From NCBI GenBank assembly GCA_946800325.1, contig OX326959.1, forward strand, positions 10,980,862 through 11,044,861: a DNA stretch of 64,000 nucleotides. The letters are read 5' to 3'. The first letter of the stretch is position 1; each line of letters begins with the position of its first letter. Shown piece by piece: positions 23,380 through 34,670 of the stretch. Position numbers and translations under genes: made by a program. The DNA comes from Luzula sylvatica (Eukaryota; Streptophyta; Magnoliopsida; Poales; Juncaceae). The notes below the pieces were generated by a model that ran no database searches, had not been told where the DNA came from, and saw only the letters and a list, made by a program, of their open reading frames with translations.

Positions 23380-23690
23380 AGATTTTTTCCCACGGCCCGT
23401 CGGTAATACAACCGTCGCTAAAACGTTTTTTCCACGGCCCGTCGGTGATATAACCGTCGCTAATAACATTTTACCACGGCCCGTCGCAGATATCACCGTC
23501 GCAGAAACATCATCACCCACGACCCGTCGCTAAAAATTTCATATAACCGTCGCTAAAACGTTTTTTCCACGGCCCGCCGGTGATATAACCGTCGCTAATA
23601 ACATTTTACCACGGCCCGTCGCAGATATCACCGTCACAGAAACATCATCACCCACGACCCGTCGCTAAAAATTTCATATAAATGTGGAGG
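23380..23690. repeat. CACTA-like subterminal repeat block, tandemly duplicated
   Basis: A GC-richer island repeats 'ccacggcccgtcggtgata' and 'taaccgtcgctaa'. A ~131-bp unit starting near 23413 is repeated almost exactly near 23545. The GGCCGTCGG / CCGTCGCTA wording is that of the CACTA-like ends at 59.5 and 61.2 kb, but no CACTA terminus is present, so this is probably an internal remnant. Confidence 0.6.
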
Positions 23691-24231
23691 GAGGTACATT
23701 TGCTTTTTAGTCCCTTATTTCTTCATTTTCCAATTTTGATCCTTTTTGGGTAAATTTTTTTTTTTTACCCCATTTTTTTTTTCCTTTTTTCGATTTTGGT
23801 CCTTTTTTTGTTTTTCAATTTTTTTTATTTGCTCATTTCGCACGGGTATGTATGAAATTTTTTAAGTTCAAATTTATACGAGATTTCATATAATTTATCA
23901 TGTGTCCGTTGTATCCATCTGACACGTTGCGATTCTTTAATGGACCATTATTAATACATCTATTGACATTAAAAATATTTGCGAATATGTCATGATTATA
24001 TTAATCGAGTTCGAAAGCACTCGCGCAAATGTTATTTAAACAAATTATATCAGAAAATAATATTCTTGATAGACTAATTTCATGAACCTTATGCATCTAT
24101 TGACATCATGATTTTTGCAAATATGTCATGATTAGATTAATATTGTTGAAACGCACGCGCGTTAATTCGCGCGCGTGCTAATTCTATTTAAATAAATTAT
24201 ATAAAAAATATGTAAAAAATAAGTATGTTGT

Positions 24232-24260
24232 CCCGTGCAATTGCACGGGTACGAAGTTAG
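24232..24260 (+). mobile_element. Helitron-type 3' terminus, plus strand
   Basis: A perfect palindrome CCCGTGCAATTGCACGGG is followed after seven bases by TTAG and then T. Helitron 3' ends have a hairpin about 10 bases before CTRR and insert before a T; here CTAG seems mutated to TTAG. The body would lie upstream (roughly 23.8-24.2 kb), which holds 'cacgcgcgttaattcgcgcg' palindromes. The 5' end was not located. Confidence 0.55.
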
Positions 24261-24299
24261 TAATATATAATTCATCAAATTAACGGTTGTCAAGAAGCC

Positions 24300-24880
24300 A
24301 CGGTTTGAGCTTCACAAAAGGCTTTCCTTCGCGGCAACAGTAGAAATGAACTCGTTTTATGAGAACTCAATAGTGTATATTATTCATGGCTTCTTTATGA
24401 ATAAAAGTAAAAAATGTTTATAATGAACCGAACACACTAAAAAATGGTAAAAAAGAAGGAAGAAAAGTTTACTATTTTTTTTTTCTAAAACCTTTTCTGT
24501 TTGGTATCATTAAAACAAACAAAAATTTCTTTCATATTTCATATCTACACAGTTCACAAAGGAAAAAAATAATTTGAAAAAAAAAACAAGAAAAAAACTG
24601 CTCGGAAAATTAGCGAAAAAAAAAACAAACCTGCTAGCATACAGCTTATTTTTGTTGCTCTTGTAATAAAACTGCTTTTGCCTCTTATAATTGTAACTAA
24701 GAAATAGTTAATTTTGAGTATTTTTATAGGTCCTCTTAAGTCATTTTATTATCTCTAGTTACATTATGGAGCGTTTGAGTAGCTAGATTTTGATGGACAA
24801 TAAATGATTTTAATTCATGTCACTATGATAAAAATGATATTATTTTAGTTTGTTTGACTGGCAAGAATATGAACGACCCT
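24300..24880. other. Intergenic DNA, nothing recognised
   Basis: AT-rich DNA with long A runs near 24.57 kb. No gene or element boundary recognised. Confidence 0.5.
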
Positions 24881-24884
24881 CTTT

Positions 24885-25545
24885 TCATAATTTTATTTAT
24901 TTATTTATTATATATTTTATTATAGAAAACTAAAATTAAATAAAATATGATATAAAAAATATTCTTGGAAATATCTAGACAAATTAATATTATTCTAGTA
25001 TTTAATTTTAATGTTAAATAGTTATTAATAAAAATAGTTACTAAATAGTATTTTTTACCAAATTAGCAATGCATGAGTAAACATCAAAACTAGCATTAAA
25101 ATAATATTGCCATTATTTCTAATTTCAACAACTAATTTTATTTCAGCAGTTTGTTTTGTAATAATTATTTTTATTAACTATTAGCATATTAGTTGATGAA
25201 ATCAATAGTTGTTAATAAAAATAGTTACTAAAAACTAGCTATTGAAATAAAAATAGTTACTACCAAACGAGCTGCAGAAATTAAAATAGTTGTTGAAATT
25301 AAAATTAGCGGCAATATTATTTTAATCATAGTTTTAATTTTCATTCATTCATTGTTAATTTGGCAAGAAAAACTATTCAGTAACTATTTTTATTAATAAT
25401 TATTTAACATTAAAATTAAATACTAGAATAATATTAATTTGTCAAGATATTTCCAAGAATATTTTTTATATCATATTTTTATTTAATTTTAATTTTCTAT
25501 GATAAAATATATAATAAATAAAAGATTAAAATTATGTATATGAAA
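24885..25545. mobile_element. Long palindromic (fold-back) element, ~660 bp
   Basis: The first ~190 bp ('atattcttggaaatatct', 'attaatattattctagta', 'aatagttattaataaaaa') reappear inverted in the last ~190 bp, and the inner halves with 'taaaaatagttactaaa' are inverted too. Sequence to the right, up to 25815, resembles the 'gggaaatttt' end family. Related sequence lies at 40.5-41.1 kb. Non-coding. Confidence 0.7.
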
Positions 25546-25559
25546 TATAATTTTTTTAG

Positions 25560-25815
25560 ATTCGTATATTTTAAAAAAGATTTATAGTGATTTTAAATTA
25601 ATAAAATAATACAAAAATATTATTAAACTTAAAGATGAAAAATAGAGTGGTATTTTGATCCAAAAGAATTATAATACCGTGAAATAATCCTATAAGGGGT
25701 AATTGGAAAGAAAATCTTGTATGTAGGATTTTTTTTTGGAGTTTTTCGAAAGTTAGAGGGTTTTTTATAAATTTAAGATAAGTTAGGGGGTTATATGTAA
25801 ATTCCCCATAATAAT
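25560..25815. repeat. End sequence of the dispersed fold-back family
   Basis: The stretch runs 'atagtgattttaaattaat...gtggtattttgatcc...ttttggagtttttcgaaa...taggggg...aaattcccc', matching the order seen at 40.85-41.13 kb and, inverted, at 4.87 and 14.06 kb. Confidence 0.5.
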
Positions 25816-26039
25816 AATACTCACCGCACAAAATATCAAGGGTATGCTCTCTCTGCTACTGCTTAGAATAGAATTATAAGAAAAGAAAAGAAAATGAAAA
25901 AATAAAAACCATTTTATCTCCTCCACTTAGTCCTCCACTCTCCCCGCTGGGCAGTAATCACTAATCAGTATGCCTATTTTTGGGTTCTCCTTCCCCTATT
26001 TCTATGACTCGTGAGCTCAACTTTATCTTTATCTTCTTC

Positions 26040-26215
26040 TGAAAGAAGCTCCGATCTCCATTTCTTCTGAAAGAAGCTACGATCTTGATCTTTTTCTTCA
26101 GAAGCTACGATCTTTATCTTCTTCTTCAGAAGCTCCAATATCGTTTTCTTCTTTCAGAAGCTAAAATCTTTATCTTCTTCTTCAAAAGATCCGATCTTGA
26201 TCTTCTTCTTTTCTC
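26040..26215. repeat. ~35-bp degenerate tandem repeat
   Basis: About five units of 'cttcttcttcagaagctacg' plus 'atctttatctt' with substitutions. It lies just upstream of the exon-like segments and may be part of their 5' leader. Confidence 0.7.
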
Positions 26216-26233
26216 CATTGCAGGTTAGACAAG

Positions 26234-26620
26234 GAGTCCAATGAAGAGGTTACAAACGGAGTCATTGATTTAGAAGACGTGTGAGTATTCTATTTTGATT
26301 TTTTCAACTTAATTTTGTTTAGATCCTCATTATAGCTTCAATCAGGTGATCCTCTAGATGTAATGTCGATTTCATGCATCTTCAGAGACTTATCGAATGA
26401 TGTTGAGCATCTTCGCATGGAAGAAAAGATCCGCCATTACATGAAAGGTATCAATAAAATTTACCATGACATTATTTATTTATTTGATCGAATACACTTG
26501 CTTTTTTAATTTATTTCTGATTTGTTCTTTTTATCTGCTAACATTTCACTCGCAGAGTGGAGACGTTAAGTCTGATGCATTTCTGAATAGCTCAGCGGTC
26601 TGCGAAGACGTCCCCAAGGT
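26234..26620 (+). pseudogene. Unrecognised multi-exon gene fragment
   Basis: Three short exon-like blocks keep one frame with splice signals. The first starts after TTGCAG at about 26222 and ends at 26280 before GTGAGT, reading LDKESNEEVTNGVIDLEDV. The second, after CTTCAG at about 26384, reads DLSNDVEHLRMEEKIRHYMK and ends before GTATC at 26448. The third, about 26566-26619, can follow in frame if a weak AG in GTGGAG is used, giving DVKSDAFLNSSAVCEDVPK before GTAATT. The charged composition is protein-like. I do not recognise the family. The next 'intron' is the hairpin minisatellite. It could be a captured fragment or a small live gene. Confidence 0.35.
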
Positions 26621-26656
26621 AATTTTTTTTTTCAAACATACATTATCATGGTTTTC

Positions 26657-27890
26657 AAGCCCCCCTTGTGCGAGATGAATGTGCACAAGGGAATGTGTCT
26701 CGTCCAAGACCCCTTGTGCGAGATGAATACGCACGAGGGGATGTGTCCTGTCCAAGACCCCTTGTGCGAGATCAGTACGCACAAGGGGATGTCGCCCGTT
26801 TCAAGACCCCTTGTGCGAGATCAGTACGCACAAGGGGATGTCGCCTATTTCAAGACCCCTTGTGCGAGATCAGTACGCACAAGGGGATGTGGCCTATTTC
26901 AAGACCCCTTGTGCGAGATCAGTACACACAAGGGGACGTCGCCTGTTTCAAGACCCCTTGTGCGAGATCAGTACGCACAAGGGGACGTCACTTGTTTCAA
27001 GACCCCTTGTGCGAGATCAGCACGCACAAGGGGATGTGACCCGTTTCAAGACCCCTTGTGCGAGATCAGTGCGCACCAGGGGATGTGGCCCGTTTCAAGA
27101 CCCCTTGTGCGAGATAAGTGCGCACAAGGGGATGTGTCCCGTCCAAGACCCCTTGTGCGAGATGAATGCGCACAAGGGGATGTGTCCCGTCGAAGACCCC
27201 TGTGCGAGATGAATGCGCACAAGGGGATGTGTCCCGTCCAAGACCCCTTGTGCGAGATGAATGCGCACAAGGGGATGTGTCCCGTCCAAGACCCCTTGTG
27301 CGAGATGAATGCGCACAAGGGGATGTGTCCCGGACCCCTGTGCGAGATGAATGCGCACAAGGGGATGTGTCCCGTCCAAGACCCCTTGTGCGAGATGAAT
27401 GCGCACAAGGGGATGTGTCCCGTCCAAGACCCCTTGTGCGAGATGAATGCGCACAAGGGGATGTGTCCCGTCCAAGACCCCTTGTGCGAGATGAATGCGC
27501 ACAAGGGGATGTGTCCCGTCCAAGACCCCTGTGCGAGATGAATGCGCACAAGGGGATGTGTCCCGTCCAAGACCCCTTGTGCGAGATGAATGCGCACAAG
27601 GGGATGTGTCCCGTCCAAGACCCCTTGTGCGAGATGAATGCGCACAAGGGGATGTGTTTCGTTTCAAGACCCCTCGTGCGAGATCAGCACGCACGAGGGG
27701 ATGTCGCCCGTTTCAAGGCCCCTCGTGCGAGATGAATACGCACGAGGGGATGTCGCCCGTTTCAAAACCCCTCGTGCGAGATAAGCACGCACGAGGGGAT
27801 GTGCCCGTTCAGTACCCCTTGTGCGAGATCAGCGCGCACCAGGGGATGTGGCCCGTTTCAAGACCCCTTGTGTGAGAGGATTCTCATCAA
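26657..27890. repeat. Hairpin-forming minisatellite, ~25 units of 47-49 bp
   Basis: Each unit holds the arms CCCCTTGTGCG and CGCACAAGGGG around a 9-base loop such as AGATGAATG or AGATCAGTA, then a linker (GATGTGTCCCGTCCAAGA or ATGTCGCCCGTTTCAAGA). So each unit is an 11-bp hairpin. Three units (about 27668-27800) have CCCCTCGTGCG paired with CGCACGAGGGG, a matched change in both arms. Three units lack one T in the 5' arm only, and two have a C mismatch in the 3' arm. The last unit (27860-27890) is decayed. Stops are rare, so long frames on both strands are a by-product of the array. Confidence 0.95.
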
Positions 27891-28199
27891 GTGAGGTCAT
27901 AGCATTTAGGAGAGACGTATCAGTCTCTCTTTAAGATAGAATCGCACATAGTGCACAGACCGTATTATATACGAACCCAAATTTTTTAACTCCGCCTGTG
28001 TGAACACAGCCGGTCCCAAGCCCGGATAAAGGAGGAGGGAAGAATTTGGGTTACAAATCATCGGAAGAGCATCGATTTGTAAAATATTTTATTATGATTA
28101 TTATTTTTCTTTCTTTATTTCTGGTTTTAGTGGCTTTTTTATTATATCTGTGAAATAAGCGTCTATAGTTTATCATATATTTCTGTTACCGATTTTCAG

Positions 28200-28378
28200 G
28201 ATTTCATTGCCACTTATCTTTATGTTTGGAATGCTTGAAACCGTGCATGGCAAGAAGTTCCTGCGTGGCGATTTGGGCGAAAGAAACGGAACTCCTCTGG
28301 CGAGAGAGAAGCTCCTCTTGGCGATATGGAACCTCTCCTCTCTGATGACTACTCTGTTGAACGTTCTTCCTTCAAAAA
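28200..28378 (+). pseudogene. Exon-like segment after the minisatellite
   Basis: An acceptor TTTTCAG at 28199 and a strong donor GTAAGG at 28379 bound a GC-richer block. One frame is open throughout (starting ISLPLIFMFGMLETVHGKKF); another is more hydrophilic in its second half (GEREAPLGDMEPLLSDDYSV). The frame of the upstream blocks meets a stop, so either this is broken or a different acceptor is used. Product not recognised. Confidence 0.3.
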
Positions 28379-28399
28379 GTAAGGTTTCTCAGTTTGCTA

Positions 28400-30828
28400 C
28401 TTTTTTTGGTTAAATTGATGCTCAATCTGTTGTAATCTTTTGACATCTGGCTAAGTTGATTCAAGGGCTTCTTTGAAAATTGATGCTCAGTTAATGCTCA
28501 ATCGGATTTCTTATAATTTCAGGGGGCTTCTTTGTAATTATTGTTTTTTTTGTAATTTCAGGGGCTTCTTTGTAAATTATACATAATTGAAGGGCTTTTG
28601 GATTTATGGTACCGGTACGATGCATTAATTGAGCAGAATGTGGACGTATGGTACCAACGAGGGCCGTATGGCTGGAGACATTCCGTACCGACTGAAACCA
28701 GGGGGTCTTCATCATATTTGTAGTTTTTAAGAGGTACATGAGATTTTAAAATTTTTGGATGGTACATTTTAAATTGTTCCTCACATGTTACCCTCTTGAA
28801 CATTATGCATATATGTTTTTTTAACAAAGTAAATATTTCGCTGCCAGTTAAGTTTAAATAAAACCCTAATTAAACCTGAAGATAGTGAGCAATTTCATGT
28901 GTGTATTCCCACAAATTCTCCAAAATATCATATATGACCCTACAAAATAGGAAATGCCATAGATACCACTGAACCGTAGGGTTTATCTGCAATTTCCTGT
29001 AGAATAGGGGCTATTTCGAAATTAAGGTGCTATTCACTTAATGCAAGGGCCTTTTTGTAAATATCTGAAGATTAAATTCAATATAAGGGTCTTCTATAAA
29101 TTTCTTATAATCGAAGGTTTTTTTTGCAATTAAGTCATAGTGCAGGGGGGAATATGAGGAACAAGAGTATTGAAGATATATGAGGAACAAGACTGTCCTA
29201 TTGAGGTATATATATATCTATGCGAGTTTGAATGTTCATAACTTTTGCGGTCTTGAAATATGGGGGCAAACTTCGAACTAATCTTGCGAATTAAATTCAG
29301 ACCTATTTCTTCGTTTAATAAGCAGGTAATGTAATGGTGGATAAAGAAGGTTTCTTTTTGTAAATTTGTGGATGTTTTGCAATTTTGTGGAAAAGTAGGG
29401 TTAAACATGGAATTTATGTTTGAACTAGAACGAGGAGTAAAAGTTGAACCGAAAAGAAGATGTTGAGTGTTTTTGGTGAAGAATTTGTGATTTTAGAAAT
29501 TTTAGGGGTATGAAAGTAAGGTTACAAGCCTAACGGGTTAGCGGATCTTATAGTTTTGATATATTGTTTCAAGTTGAAGTTATCAAAACATTACCAAACT
29601 AAATTCCAAGTCTCCGAAAATTATTTTTTAGAATTTAAAGGGGAAGTTATTAAAACTCTGAAACAGACATTGAAATTTCTTGAGTGATTGAGGACTTGAA
29701 CTTTTCCCAAAATAAACACGTAATGTCGAAGACGTAAATAATTTTATAGCAAATTATATAATAATATGAAAGTTGTTTAATATTTAAGAATCTAAAAGAT
29801 GTACCAATTTATGGTAATTTTGGTGGTTTAAGCAATTGCGAAGGCAATGACAGCCGAGATAAGCGGATAATTGTGAAATACCGCCGAGCATCAAAAAGAT
29901 GAAGAGCTCTATTGCTTCTCTCTCTTGATAACTTCATCGTATTAATCAAGAATCATGATACTAAAAATAAAAATAAAAATATTGATATTAAACATAAAAT
30001 TTGTCATATAAAACAATCATCTATTTTATCTTTGACAAATTTGAAAAAAATAAACCGGTCACAACGTTTCATATTCTCCGAAAATATCATCATTAATTTT
30101 CCTTCTTTAACTATACGTAACAAGGATTTTTTTGATTAATTAACTTATCATAATGAGTATTTAATTTATAACTCAAAAATCATAATTGAAAACGATTAAT
30201 ATTAAATTATGGCTATACAATTAAAGAAATGTATCATATCATATCATTCATAATAGAAACAAAAACAAAATAATTGGAAATTTGAAATTGTAAGGACCGG
30301 ATCGGTTTAATACGGGTGAACACAAACACGTGAACCAACTCATATTTTCGGATTTTTCAAAATCATAATCCGAATCCAATCCAACAACTACCAAACCCGT
30401 AAAAAACAAATCGGATAGGGTTGATTTGGTTTGGACGGGTTGGGCGGGATGGAAAATTTCATGTACACCTCTATTTTCAAATAATAAAATAACAACATTT
30501 AATCATTTTTTCTCTAATATCTTATTGTGCAGAGCAACATTCATATTAACTTGTTCAGTTTGAATTTAGATTACTAAAATAATGGATTGAATGTATTAGA
30601 AACTCACATTTACAAATGTCATCGTCGATCCTCTTTGATTCCAATCAAGTGTACATAACTAGTTATCAACAATTCTATGTTTCGAAGAAAAAAAAAATGT
30701 ACGGGCAGACGCGATTAGTTAATTAATTAAAAAACAATCAGATAAAATCGGAACATAACAAATACATCCGATAATTTTGTCATATGACTTGGCGCATTAT
30801 CATTGGCTCAGTCCATGATTAACATAAA
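28400..30828. other. Intergenic DNA within the inverted-repeat spacer
   Basis: Phrases such as 'gggcttctttgtaattat' recur loosely between 28.46 and 29.12 kb. A short block at 30.29-30.46 kb has 'aacccgt'/'gacgggt' words like the decayed repeats at 52 and 63.4 kb. No gene or bounded element is seen. Confidence 0.5.
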
Positions 30829-31159
30829 TATATCAAATAATTTTAGTTAATTAACATAAAACTAAAAGAAATACCAATGAATTGCTTAGTTTTGAATCAC
30901 ATGAATCTATGAACGTGACACGTCAACAAGGGCAGGTTGGTGAAGTGACAATGACAAATGGGATCCACATGACCTAGTACCAAATTTTGCTGTCCATTTC
31001 ATCAGATTTACCCTTTCAATTGAGGGAAATTATAATTATAATTATAATTAAAATTTTATCATTATTTTTATTGTACTATTGCCGGATTGGAGTTTTATTT
31101 TTCTTTTTTTTTTGCAATTTATTTTGTTTCTCCATCACTACCGTTCTTTTACCTATTTT

Positions 31160-31366
31160 AGCTCTTTCTCCATCAAAACCATCCATCTCTCCCTCCCTCG
31201 CGAGCCCTCTCTATCACACAAAAGCTTCTCTCCGAGGTAATACGAGGCGACTCCCAAACAAGCTCTTCTCTCAAGCGAGCGAATCCGAGGCGATTCTCAG
31301 GCTCATTCTCGACGGTCATGGTTCACTCGTGCGAAGCTCACTCTCGTCGGTCTCGTGCTATCCGCG
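31160..31366 (+). pseudogene. Exon-like fragment ending at a GT donor, right arm
   Basis: The right-arm partner of the block at 19622-19830. The frame reads WFTRAKLTLVGLVLSA immediately before GTAAGT at 31367. Upstream is a T-rich, leader-like stretch. Differences from the left copy within this frame are synonymous or conservative over the last 16 codons; further upstream the copies differ by small indels. Confidence 0.4.
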
Positions 31367-31774
31367 GTAAGTTTCAATTTTGTAGGAATTTCTTAGTTTC
31401 CAGTAACGTTTGTGCTTAATTCATTTGATTTTTTATTAATATTGTCTAAATTGACTGATTTTACATGAATTGGGTCTTAATTGATGTTGTTATCCGTTAA
31501 TTCAATTCATATGTTGATGAATGGGGCTGTGTTTTGTGTATCGTGCCTAGTTTTGATGGGTTGGAGGATAATTAGCGGCTTATTAGGGTTCAATAAGCTA
31601 TTTTAGTGTTTATTACGAATGATTGGGGCAAATTAGGGTTTATTAGGTTGTCTTTAAGGCTCTAATTGTGTTGTTATTTATCTGGATTTTTCTGAAATTG
31701 AGAATCAATTCATATATTTAGTTCAATTTTAATTTTTGAACTAATTTTCAGATTAGGAATTTGATTTACTCGGG

Positions 31775-32015
31775 ATTGGATGCGATAATGGAGCTTGAAG
31801 TTGGTGAACTTAGAAGTGGAGCTCCAATTTGAATGCCGAAGAAGTTTGGATGCGATAATGGAGCTTGAAGTTGGTGAACTTAGTAATGGAGCTCCAATTT
31901 GAATGTCGAAGAAGCTTGGATGCGATAATGGAGTTTGAAGTTGGTGAACTTAGTAATGGAGCTCCAATTTGAATGTCGAAGAAGCTTGGATGCGATAATG
32001 GAGCTTGAAGAGAGG
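31775..32015. repeat. ~60-70-bp tandem repeat, right arm
   Basis: About three and a half units of 'ggatgcgataatggagcttg', 'aagttggtgaacttag' and 'gagctccaatttgaatg'. Mirror of 18950-19205. Confidence 0.85.
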
Positions 32016-32459
32016 AAGTGTGGTGGGCCCGCTTTCTAGAGACAGGAGAAGATGCTCGGGATTTCAGAGACAGGAGAAGAAGTGTGTTGATGAGGTTTTT
32101 TGTAAATATAGCCTCGACAAGTTAAAAGGTCGACAAGTCTGAATAAGAAGAATATGGATGTTTTTAGATCGAATGTAAATGTGAATGTGAATATGAGTGT
32201 TTTTAGGGTTTGAATTAGAGTTGGAAATAATTGTGTTATAAATGTTTGTATGTGTGTATCGAAATGTGATTGTATTGGTAGTTTGGTACCCAAAAATGTG
32301 TGGCAACTCGCTTATAAAATTGAAATGGGAATTTATTTCGTCTTTTTATGTATGTGTGTTTTCTGATGATGATATGGTACCGGTACTGTCCGTATATTCA
32401 AATACGGTACACTCGTTGTTATCGCATGAAGTACAAGCAAGTCCAGCAAATTTTACACA

Positions 32460-32870
32460 AATCTCAGTTTTAGGACTGAAGAAACAATAAATTACAAACA
32501 AAGTCCAGCAAAACAATAAATTCTAAAATTACACACGAGTCCAAAACAAACAATTAATTGCATATAAGTCCATTTTTACCTCATTTTACTAATAAATCCA
32601 AAATTACATAAATGTCCAACAAAGTACACACATATCAATAAATTGAAAATAAATTCAGGAAACAACAAAATTTCGAAAATTACTTAAAAGTCCAGCAAAC
32701 AATAAAAATTCTAAAATTACATAGATGTCCAAAACAAACAATAAATTTCAAATAAGTCCAGTTTTACCTCATCTTACTAATAAATCCAAAATTGCATAAA
32801 TGTCCAAAAAATTACACAAATATCAATAAATTGAAAATAAATTACACAAATGTAATTTCCCTGAATTAAA
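32460..32870. repeat. ~190-bp tandem repeat, right arm
   Basis: Repeats 'aagtccagcaaaacaataaa', 'aaattacataaatgtcc' and 'acctcattttactaataaat'. Mirror of 18060-18500. Confidence 0.7.
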
Positions 32871-33323
32871 GAGGAGGGGTGAAAATGTAAAATGTACCCA
32901 GTCGCAGGGTCTAAAAATGTGACTGAGTTGATACCTTCGATGGCGTTACATGTAAATTTGATTTCCCTACTTTGCTTCTTGTCCCCGATATAAATTTGTT
33001 ACTTTTGCACGGTAATTTCTCCTGAATAGTTTGAGACAAAAGAAATGGTAAATTCTTGATAATTACAGCTTAAATTCGGAAAAATAAATAAAAGTTGACT
33101 TTCGAACTAAATTCATCTCAAAACAATTGAGTTGGGTTATAATACATACTAATATTACAAAAAAAAACTATTTATTAACAGCATGAACAAATAAATAAAA
33201 ACCAGCAGGACTACATCCTCTGTTTCTATACGAACTGGAGATGATTAGTATCCAACGCCAACTGTCGTGTGTTTTAGAAATCCGAACGTCGGAGAAATCG
33301 AACGTTGGAAAATCCCCAATTGC

Positions 33324-33338
33324 CCTTATATAATCCCC
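33324..33338 (+). promoter_or_regulatory. TATA-like box ahead of the micro-ORF
   Basis: CCTTATATAATCCCC, conserved in both arms, lies about 90 bp upstream of the micro-ORF ATG and is followed by a CT-rich leader. This is the usual layout of a plant core promoter. Confidence 0.45.
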
Positions 33339-33424
33339 TTCGCTCATACCTTCTCTCATTTCTTCTTCTCCTCTTCCTAGAGAATAATACAGTAATTTAT
33401 GTCTCAACTCTTCTCAACCAATTA

Positions 33425-33487
33425 ATGGCGACTAGACTCAAATATCTTACTTCCCAAGCAGAGCGACAAGCTAGATTTCCTCCCTGA
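33425..33487 (+). other. Conserved 20-codon micro-ORF, right arm copy
   Basis: Reads MATRLKYLTSQAERQARFPP then TGA. Downstream, 'ttctggcagatagcgag' occurs twice within 70 bp, and the same is seen in the left arm. See the partner at 16940-17002. Confidence 0.35.
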
Positions 33488-34514
33488 ATCACGAGAACCA
33501 GTTAAAAAGATTGATTTTCTGGCAGATAGCGAGTTTAACACTGCCGCCTTGAATCCGAGTGGTTGGTTCTGGCAGATAGCGAGTGTACCAGTCTCCTAAT
33601 CAGGTATATTATGACATGTCTCCTCGTCGTGGTTAATTTTTTTGTGAAGAACTTTAAAAAAGAACCTAAATTGTTTATTTCGATTACTAAATTTCGTCGA
33701 CAGTCTTTATTGTGATCATCTATGTTAGTTCTTAAAGCATGCAGGGACTGTTTTGCGATTTTGTAGTCCTTTTGCAATTTAGACACTGTATTTCTTGTTA
33801 ATTTCAGTGCAATTTAAGCATTTTCTCCTTAATTTTATACACCTGTGAATCTGTGATGCTTAATTTAGGCAATTTCTTCTCAAATTTCAGTTTTTGCAAT
33901 TTAGTCAAAAGGCTTGTGCTTTTAAAACTTATGAAATGCATGGATGGATTTTTTTTGTTTCAATTTAGAGCACATGGTCATTACTGATTCGAATTTTTAT
34001 TTGATCATTATTACAACTTATACTTACTTATACTTTCTTGTTAGATGGATGGATTCGACTTTGACAATTGCAACAAATATAACAGACTCTCGACGCAGCC
34101 CTCTTGATTAAATTCTGTTTTCTGTGATAGAATATGTGCTTGTGGATCCTTAAAAGGGACAAATTGGTGAATTACTCCAGAGGAACAAAAAACTGTGCGG
34201 GACACGGCCATTGAAGTCTGAGAAACTGGTTTCTCCTCGAGCCCAAGAATCTCTTTGCATAACACTTTTATATCTATACAAGGTAATTTTCAATTTTACT
34301 TCTTTCTTAATAAGCCAATATATTTTCTTAATTATTTACTGTAATTTGTTTTGACAATTGATGCAGAAATGCAATAAGTTGGACGATCGAATCGAATTTA
34401 TTAAGACGTAACAGTTAGAAATCTCAAGACAAGAAATTCCAAAGTGACGAAAAAGGAGCAATATTTATGTCTTAAGTATGTGTCTGTTTGTGCTAGTTTA
34501 TTATTGGTGGGTAT

Positions 34515-34601
34515 TTTGCATGTGTGTGTCTCTTTTGTATGTGTGTGTGTGCCTCTGTATGTGTCTTTGTGTGTGTGTGTGTGTGTGCCTCTGTATGTGT
34601 C

Positions 34602-34640
<39 letters not shown>

Positions 34641-34668
34641 ATTGTGTGTTCCTATGTATGTGTGTGTG
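34515..34668. repeat. (TG)n microsatellite, right arm
   Basis: Interrupted TG repeats, longest pure run about 34604-34638, abutting the G-rich minisatellite. Mirror of the CA tract in the left arm. Confidence 0.95.
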
Positions 34669-34670
34669 TG

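Noticed and set aside
26546..27875. Overlapping frames of 120-300 codons on both strands
   Set aside because: They follow the unit length of the hairpin minisatellite. All frames are open together, which is not a coding signature.
26657..27890. CRISPR array
   Set aside because: Repeats are palindromic and regularly spaced, but the spacers are part of the repeat and nearly identical, no cas genes exist, and the host is a plant.
27985..28045. GC-rich hairpin with 'ggtcccaagcccggataaag'
   Set aside because: It looked like a retroelement or tRNA-like motif, but no clover-leaf or element end could be drawn, so no feature was called.
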